A DNA stretch of 64,000 bases, taken from positions 92,559,235-92,623,234 of the forward strand of contig OY829326.1 in the NCBI GenBank assembly GCA_963691655.1, in the 5' to 3' direction. Made by a program: the position numbers and the translations under genes. This DNA is from Toxonevra muliebris. Its lineage: Eukaryota; Arthropoda; Insecta; Diptera; Pallopteridae. The notes under the pieces were generated by a model that worked only from the letters and a program-made list of their open reading frames with translations, was not told where the DNA came from and ran no database searches. Of the stretch, positions 56,253 through 64,000 are shown piece after piece. Each line of letters begins with the position of its first letter. Position 1 is the first letter of the stretch.

Positions 56253-59241
56253 CACGATGACAAATCAAATTTTTCGGAATATTTTCAATGCATAAATATG
56301 TAAATGGTTTCAAATTAGAGTCATTTTCTTGCATAATCGCGACCAGCCACCGATTTACTCAATCGATGATGACGATGTAAATAAAATGAAGTATTGATGA
56401 AATTGTTTCAAGAAAACAAATAACAACAATAACAAAACCTCAATATTTGCAATTTTGGCCAATAACCCTAAAAGGGTCCCAAACGCACGAGCAATTTCTA
56501 CTTTATGGTCACGTCGAACCGCATTCGTGCCGAACTCATGCGGAATTTTAATTTTCAAATATGTTTTACTGTTTGATAGGAGTAAGCACCCACATGCATA
56601 GTTAATGCGGAAGTCTTGTTATTGCATTGCATACATAATTCGTACGTACACAGACATTTTAAAATCATTGAAGCTCGAAGTTTATAATTGAGTTAGTATG
56701 CCATTTTGCAGCTGTTTGCATCCAAGCAAAAACCAATTTACTCCACTTCTTTCATGGACGTAAGAAATTGAAAGTGCATTCTAAAAAAAATATGTGAGAA
56801 AACTGTCTGTTGGAAGTAAGGTAGCCAGATTTCTAGTGAAAAAAATCAGTACGTTGAACTTGAACTGAATTAAAAAATCAGTTCAAATCAGTACCCAACA
56901 ATCTATGCCATTTTTCTTTTTTACTATAATCAAAATCATCAGGGCAAGTCTGTTTCTTTCCTTCCTCTATAAAGTGAACATTAAACTCAAAGTTCTTTTG
57001 ATGGCTGCATTTGAGTGAATAATCTAAAAAATTTTACACATTTTCTACATTTGTACCACTGTTCAAAACATAAGTATATTAAGTTTTTTTTTAAAATCTA
57101 TGAATTTTTCTGTCTATATTTTCATTAAAAAAAATTTTAAAGTAATAATAATTCATTAAAAAGGTAATTTTCCATTAAAAATGTTAGTAAGTAAATTATC
57201 GATTTTTAAGATACATATGAATTTAGAAAAATTAGTACGAAAGTAATCCCAAGCACAAAAATCAGTAGATTTGCTTGTTAAAATTAGTATTTAAAAAAAT
57301 TCAAAAACGCAGCACGTGTGGCTACCCTAGTTGGAAAGAAAACAATTAAATTTCATTATAGAATATGAAGTACTCAACGCACAGTGGAAATTACCGTCAT
57401 TATTATGCAACTTCACAAATACGATTACTTGGTTTGCAAATTTGATTTGATCCATCTTCTTCAATGTTTTGTTTAATAGTTTATATGAGATCTGCCGATG
57501 ATTCTAAATTCTAAAATTTGCTGAGACCCCTAGTTCCTGTTAGTACTACATAAGCTTGCAAAATTGTCTTTAAAGTTGATTGAGAACAAGGTATGGTTAC
57601 CGATATAAATTTCTTTCCTGGACCCAAATCCGATAGTATAATTTTTCATCATGTCAAGAAAGACGGTAGGAAATGGGCAAAATAGTCATAACCTGCACTT
57701 TCTAGCTAAAATTTTTCTAAATACTATTTAAAATATTCCGTTTTCGAACTATGCGATAATATATATAAATTGTAAATGCCTATACTATCGCTCTTCTATC
57801 AATATGTAGTGTTGTTAAGGGATTAGGTCTAGTCAGAGGCGTGAAAAAATGAGTATTTAAAAAAAAAAATTTTTCACAGTAATTACATTTATTTCCAACA
57901 ACTATCAATACAGAGTTATTATACTATGTTTTATCTTTACCTGACCAAATTTCCAAAAAAAAAAAAATAATAATTGTAGACGAAGTTATCACCATCTTTG
58001 TTGGGACCCGTTGCTGAAGTAGTGCCTTGCGGTGACCATCAGAACGTTTTAATGATTCATCTAAACTCAATCCAACAAAAAAAACCATTAGCTTAATAGT
58101 TAATTTAATGATTAACATGATTTTTTTTTTTCTGAAAGTACACAAAATGGCAGATTTTTAAAGTTTACTCGCATATTATTAGCGAAAAAAAGTACTAATT
58201 TATTAAAAAAAAAAAAAAAAAAATAGAAGTTAATAAAAGCAAATCCTCTCGTTAAGGGCTACTTTTTAATGTTTTCTATAAGCTGAATAAATTTCATTCA
58301 AATCCGTCAAATGGTTTTTGAGTAATAGTGGTCATCAACTTTGAAAACATAGTCCAACAAAGATGGCGATAACTTTGTCAACAATTAATTTTTGTTTTTA
58401 AATTTAAGTCAAGTAAAGACAAAACATAGTATAAAAACTCTCTATTGATAGTTTTCATTAAAATTTAAAATTATTCAAAATGCTTATACGCAAGCAAAAT
58501 TTGTTGTTTATTTAGAAAATTTATAAAAATTCCACCAAATTGTTTTATATGACTTTTCTTTAAGATTGTTGTTTCTTTCAACTCTATGGACCAATAAAAT
58601 TATTTAGAAATTATATCTATGCTCTGGTGGTTAAGGAAACATTTGGGAAAATGTCCTACATGCTACATATCCCAGATGCTATCGTATTCTTTAAAAATCT
58701 TAGATTAAAATTTATATGATAATTGTATTGAAAAACATCATCGTTTACATTGCAATGCGAAAAAATTCGACTATCTAAACAGCACAACTCCACAATAGAA
58801 CAACAATTCATCAGGGATATACAATTTTTATTAAACATGGTTTTAGGCCCAAATTTCTCATCGTATTATGAGACTTATATTATTTACATTTATTTGTAAG
58901 ACAGAAAAAACGAGTTTCTTTGTCATTAACAAATAGTTTAAGTAGTAAACAAATTAGATTCAATTACGCAAAGTAATAAAAATTTGTAAATGTGCATTAA
59001 TTATCTAAACTTGAATTAATATGTAAGTATGTATATGCATTTGTGTATCTATGAATAACAATGACAAACATAATTTTTATAGATTTTCAACATTAATAAT
59101 TCATTTGAAACCCTTTTTTCTATTGTTTTAGTTGATGTTTGCACTAAAATTAGCCCCTTCATGGTGAGGTGTCATTTATTTATTAAATCATCGAAATTTC
59201 TATTCATACAAAAATATAGTATAAAAAAAGTTCATGCTATA
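56253..59241. other. No gene seen; weak inverted pair
   Basis: AT-rich DNA. GAAGTTATCACCATCTTTGT near 57980 and its reverse near 58350-58378 are an inverted pair about 370 bp apart, possibly an old foldback. A-rich runs occur at 57954-57965 and 58205-58223. Confidence 0.4.
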
Positions 59242-59882
59242 CGAGGAGACTAACAAAAGTGTGCTAAGTTTGTGGTATTTTTTTACTTTTTGGAAAGCCC
59301 CAATCATATGGTGTTACGGCATTTAATTTAAAATTTCAGGAGTATCGGTCCGAATGAAGATAAAAAAAGGAAAATTACTGATGTAAGATTGGTAGAAACC
59401 GCATTTGCCATTCTCTATGGATTTCGACATCAACTCAGGCCAGTGTAAATTTCCCATGACATACTTCACTGATTAAAAATTGAAACTACTATTTCGGTGG
59501 AAACATGGCAAACGGAACTGCTAAATATAAAATTGTTTACACCACTAGTTTACAAAAATTTGTTGAAAAACCAGAAAAAAGCGATCTGTTTTTTACAACA
59601 AGATAGCGGGCAGCTGAAGAAATTGAAGAAATTCGTCAATTCCAAAGATAAAGAAAAATTTACCATTGAGGGAAGAATTTTCAGTTGTATTGCAGAAATA
59701 TTAAATGCAAATGGAGAACTTAAAAAAAAAAAAAAACAAATTGAGTAATATTTTTAAATTGCTAGAAATCAATGAAAATTATGTGGAGAAGATAAAAAAT
59801 GATGGGAATTAAGATATAAAATTAAATTTTTTATTACAGTTTTTTTTTCAAACAGCTTATCGAATTTTTGTTAGTCCCTTCG
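59242..59882 (+). mobile_element. Decayed Tc1/mariner-like element, copy B
   Basis: The left end CGAGGAGACTAACAAAAGTG follows a TA, and the right end read inward is CGAAGGGACTAACAAAAATT. Its 3' 80 bp closely match the ends of the copies at 1668-3121 and 38905-39099. An 83-codon frame at 59497-59748 includes CFLQQDSGQLKKLKKFV, which may be the decayed second-Asp region (normally FQQDNAP). At about 640 bp it is internally deleted. Confidence 0.58.
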
Positions 59883-61716
59883 AACATATAATTATTAAAA
59901 TATAAAATTTGTACTTTTCATTACGACCATACACACCTTCATTGATTTTTAAATGTTTTACGAAAATAATTGTCATTAAAACATATTATGTTGGTTTATG
60001 AAATTAAATTCAATGCTAATTTATGATCATAAAACACTAAAGCAAAGTTACAAGCAAATTTTTCAATTCAACGACACCTTTCGCATTGATAGAGCATCAA
60101 CTATTATGAAACTTTCACCTTCACTTTTTCTATTCGCATTTAAGTTTTGGTCAATCGCTTCAATTTTGATGCATGTTAGTATGAAGGTTAGTTGCGAGTT
60201 ATCTGGAGTCAAAAAATTCTAGGGATAATTTCTGCAAGAATAAAATAAATTTGCCACTTAAATTTGCAGTTTTTCAAGAAAACATTCGATAAGAAGTAGG
60301 GATTGCATTAAAAATTAATTGGGTTCGCTCTGGGATCGTTTCAAGTCCAATAGATTTACCAAGTTTTTTTGCTTAACAGAGTTTATTTGTGTGTTTTAGC
60401 AAGTAATGAAACCGAAACCGTAACAGTTTTTTCATCTGAAAAAGAAAGAAACCGACTCATACACTGGAACCGGTTCGAATAGGTTTTGTGAAAAATTTTC
60501 TAGATCATTGTTATAACGGTATTTGTTTTTCTAATATTTTAAAATTTATTCCATTTAAATTTGGCGCCAGTATGTATGTTAAAGATTGTAGCCTACTTCA
60601 GTTCCGCTCATTGGCTATGTTTTCTGCAGAACGTTCTAGTTCTCCAGGAGTGTTCTAGTGGACTCGACTTTTTTGATAAGAACTAATCAATTATACGGAT
60701 TACAAATATTCAAATAAATTAGAAATCAGTGAAAATCAGTACAAATCAGGACAGTTTTTAATGTTTTTATTACCTAGTAATTTCAATGTAATATAAACGA
60801 TATAAAAGTCCTGATACTTTTTCAATGATTTTGTGCGTTCCTTCTATATTTTTTTTTCGTCAGTAGACAATATTGATTACGTATCAGTTTCCATCTTTAG
60901 ACTATTGTGAGAGTTGAGGACGATAATTAAATTCGATTAATAACAAATTCCTTTCACTCATTTAAAAACTTACGTTAACCGACTTTTCTTCAAGCAAATA
61001 TTGCTTTTCCCCTCTCGATAGCGGCAACATTAGACATGGTTCCTCATTAGACATGTCTCAGTTGAAACAAGTTCTAGCTCGCTTAGCTATGGTAAGGGAA
61101 ATAATTTATTTCACACTTTTTTCAACAACTCAACATCAGATGAAGTGGCTAAGCTACTGTGCTCAATATAATCTCATCAAAACTAAGTAGCTCTTATGTT
61201 TGCTTATCTGGAAATTAGACGAATAAATCAGCGAAATTGCGTACTCCGCTTACGTAACTTTTAGCTTTCCCGTTTCCATCAAGAACTAGACTCAATATCT
61301 TTAACATCCCATTCCTCGGAAGAAAATAGGGCTCGCCATTCACACTGGAGTTTTGTGATCTGCCTAAAGGTTTTTTCAAGAGCTGATGTACTGCAATAGT
61401 AATGAAACTTTCTTTGTAATCATCTCAGCAAAGACAGCGGTATTAAAAACGCGCTTTAACGTTATTTGGTTTTTGCGCGTTTAAAGTAAAGCAACCAACA
61501 ACTTAATTTAGCGTAATCTATTTCTGATCATTTATTTATTCATGTCAATCAAATTTTCTTGTATTACCATTAGATCATTAATGAATACAAAAAGTAGGAT
61601 TACGTCAACCAATAATATTTGGTTAAGAACATACGCGTAATTAAAATTCAATTTACAAAAAAAAAATCTACAAATATGTTTTTTTTAAAGAAGTGTCTAA
61701 GTACTTAGTATTAGTA
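59883..61716. other. No gene seen
   Basis: AT-rich DNA. A plus-strand frame of 74 codons at 59998-60222 has no recognisable features and is not called. Confidence 0.45.
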
Positions 61717-61828
61717 CAGTAGACGTCGAGTTAATTGAACTAATTCAGGCGAAACGTGGACACTAAATAGAGTTGTTTACATAATCGAGAAAAAATTATG
61801 TAGTAAAAGTGTCTCATAATTTCATATG

Positions 61829-62270
61829 TAGGGGAGTGTCGTCAGGGTTGGAGCATGTTTTGACTTTTGCTCATAACTTTCGTTGAATGCCGAATTTTTA
61901 TTAATGTTGCATATCGTTGGAAAAATCTTACAAATTGCAATGTTTTTGCCAAACATTAAAATATAATTTGAGTTATAGTTCATTTACAAAAAACAAAAAT
62001 TGTAGTCAGGATCGGAGCACTGTAGAAATTCAATAATAACATGAAAATAACATGAAAATCAAAGAAAAACGGAAAAATTACGCTTACAAATTGGGAAGAG
62101 ACCTGAAATCAAAATAAAAATCTCTCTGAGTGAATTTTAAGGAATATTTGGTTTTTTTATACATACACGGGTAAAAAAAATTTAGTTCCAAAGTCAAAAC
62201 ACATCATTACAACAAAATTTTTGGGTGTTCCGACCCTGATTACAAGCACTACTCCGACCCTGACAACACA
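61829..62270. mobile_element. MITE-like element with four GTCAGGGTCGGAGC motifs
   Basis: The left terminus holds GTCAGGGTTGGAGCA (61841) and GTAGTCAGGATCGGAGCAC (62002). The right terminus holds the reversed motif twice (GTTCCGACCCTGATTA at 62227, ACTCCGACCCTGACAACAC at 62250). Outer and inner motifs thus form two nested inverted pairs. Non-coding. Borders are estimated. Confidence 0.5.
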
Positions 62271-63007
62271 ATTCATTTAGCGCCGCTTCATCTGCAGCAT
62301 ATTCGCGTGATGCAAACACCATGAAATGTTACATATTTCCACTTCTTAAACCTTATCGAACAATTTAAGTTAACTATATTGTTTGCATTTTATTTTTTAA
62401 ATTAATCCACTTTTTCTGGCACTATTAAAACGTTTTTTTCACTCTTCTAATTCTAATAAAATTTTCTAACTGCAATAGATGATTATATACATGGATCCGA
62501 AATGTCAAAATTCCACACCCCAACTCGGCTAGTTTTTGACCGATCTCGTTCAAATTTGGTGTGGTAACTACTACCCAATATGACTTTGCAACTTTGTGCA
62601 CGTTTGTGTTCACTTGAGACGAAACCCCCCCATATTTTAGAATGGTATTTAGTTAATGGCCCACTTGAGAAACCTCAAATTATTAAAATTTGGGGTGAAA
62701 ATATGATGCGCCAAATTTTTGGCAAATCGGATCAAAAGAACATCACCCTTGAGCTAATTAAAGTACAATAGCAAACACCATATTAAAAACTATAAATTTT
62801 ATACCTTTGTAACAAAAATTTGAGAACAAAGTACTAGATTTTCACATAAATTAGTGTGCATAAAACTGAGCGGCTACTGTAATATAATTTTTATATAAGT
62901 ACCTACATTTTTAAATTCCATTCATATTGAATCTTCAATATTCTTTAAGTATTAAATCCATTATTAGCTCATTATGAGGAGAATTTTAATCTGCGGAAGT
63001 TGATAGA
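62271..63007. other. No gene seen
   Basis: AT-rich DNA without supported features. Confidence 0.45.
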
Positions 63008-63137
63008 TTTTTTGTTTCAAATAATATCAGTTTTTAATACAACATTAATTACTTTTTGAAATAAATATTAATTTTTTTGTTTCAAATAATATCAGTTTTT
63101 AATACAACATTAATTACTCTTTGAAATAAATATTAAT
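63008..63137. repeat. 65-bp tandem duplication
   Basis: Two adjacent copies of a 65-bp unit containing GTTTCAAATAATATCAGTTT, differing at one or two bases. A recent local duplication. Confidence 0.9.
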
Positions 63138-63207
63138 TTTTCGAAAAAACAAATTTTGTATGTAGTTTGATCGACCATTTAAGTACATTTCTACCCAAAG
63201 ATAGGTA

Positions 63208-63606
63208 CAAGGTATCGAATAGAAAGTATCGATTCTATACTAATTTTGAAGTATCGCATAAAAAGTATCGAGTACCCAAAAATATTGACAGAAGTGTACT
63301 CGATACATAGAGTAATGAGCTTCTATACCTAAAGTAGCAAAAGTTCATAAATGTGTTTAAAAAATTTCCGTACCATACATAATTTTTAAATATCTATTAT
63401 TATTTCATTTTATCTTTTTTTCAAAGAATACCTATACATAAAATTCTTTACATTCTTTCTTAACTACTTTGGGGGCATGGGGTTGAACCTATTGATCAGC
63501 TTCATAGGTGATAGCAAAAACGTTTAAAATGAGTGCAAGTTCTCACAACAAAAAATTATCGGGCATTGGAAGAAAAGTATAGAGTGCTCAAAGTATCGAG
63601 TACCGA
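63208..63606. repeat. Cluster of AAGTATCGA motifs
   Basis: GTATCGA-type words occur at least five times (63211-63265 and 63590-63602), with an inverted ACTCGATAC at 63298. Similar motifs are at 24343-24400. It may be subterminal sequence of a DNA transposon, but no ends were found. Confidence 0.4.
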
Positions 63607-64000
63607 TGCCATGGCTTTACTCATAACCATATTTACGGTTTTATACCCGTTTTTGTTAACACTTCTACATAATTCAAACACAAATTTTTTAAAGTTTGTC
63701 TAGTACCGTTCCTTGGTATATTTATAAAAATATTATAATAAATATTACGATCCGATGCGTTATTCAAATTTAAATGAGCTTCCTCTTATAAGATATTAAA
63801 TCTACATATATTAAAAGATACAAATAAATATTTTGTCAATAATTTACTTTTCTAAATATAGGGCTTCCAAAAACTATTATTAAAAATCAGTAGTAAAAAT
63901 CATATAAAAATTATATTAAGAGCATTTTTATTTGTCACAAAGACTGGCAGCTTTTGAGTTTACATTATGGGTATTCACGCGTTGATGTAAAATGCCTTTG
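63607..64000. other. No gene seen at right edge
   Basis: AT-rich DNA without supported features. Confidence 0.45.

Noticed and set aside
59497..59748. 83-codon plus-strand frame as an independent gene.
   Set aside because: It lies wholly inside the Tc1-like copy B and resembles a decayed transposase piece.
1..64000. CRISPR arrays, bacterial operons, riboswitches or prophage-like systems.
   Set aside because: The window is clearly spliced eukaryotic DNA; no regularly spaced repeats or bacterial gene signals were seen.

Overview
The window is AT-rich eukaryotic DNA with spliced protein genes, short (60-70 bp) GT-AG introns alongside multi-kilobase ones, and a dense load of transposable elements. 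The proteins are insect-like and the element types (LOA-clade and Jockey-clade LINEs, mariner, Tc1-like, hAT-, piggyBac- and pogo-like MITEs, tRNA-derived SINEs) fit a higher fly (Diptera, Brachycera). A tephritid-like fly is a guess. There is no bacterial or operon-type content.

Four host genes are visible. (1) A PSMD5-like 26S proteasome assembly chaperone, minus strand, three exons over 4090-11875, with a 6.2 kb second intron. (2) BAP60/SMARCD, a SWI/SNF (Brahma) complex subunit, plus strand, three exons over 22057-23690. (3) CLPTM1L, an ER multipass lipid scramblase of the GPI pathway, plus strand, three exons over 25235-30258. (4) The last six exons of a nose-resistant-to-fluoxetine (NRF-6) type multipass acyltransferase-3 protein, minus strand, 36199-47700; its first exon(s) were not found and probably lie beyond the right edge. 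PSMD5 and BAP60 are divergent; CLPTM1L and the NRF gene converge. All splice phases close arithmetically, so the models are strong. They are housekeeping or membrane genes with no evident shared pathway.

Between and inside the genes: 1-4 kb, a decayed Tc1/mariner copy. 4.4-10.7 kb, the PSMD5 intron, with a SINE copy and five exact copies of a 14-bp motif. 12-13.3 kb, two foldback structures. 13.35-19.1 kb, a complete 5.76 kb LOA-type LINE with two intact overlapping ORFs and a 14-bp target-site duplication. 19.7 kb, a broken THAP domain. 20.4-21.9 kb, a hAT-like MITE containing a second MITE, followed by a third just upstream of BAP60. 24.6 kb, a second tRNA-derived SINE family. 26.2-29.5 kb, the CLPTM1L intron with an interrupted foldback. 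32.6 kb, a full SINE with an 8-bp TSD. 34.35-34.5 kb, a perfect 64-bp inverted repeat. 37-47 kb, NRF introns holding a 1.26 kb TIR element, a Tc1 fragment, a truncated Jockey LINE and a nearly intact mariner. 47.7-64 kb, no recognised gene, but several MITEs (hAT/Mutator-size TSD, piggyBac-like, pogo-like), a third Tc1-like copy and a tandem duplication.

The most interesting observation is a LINE-SINE pair. The complete LOA-type LINE and the tRNA-Glu-like SINE share a 3' tail of about 70 bp ending in (CCTAA)n, the complement of the insect telomeric repeat TTAGG. This implies the SINE is mobilised by this LINE.
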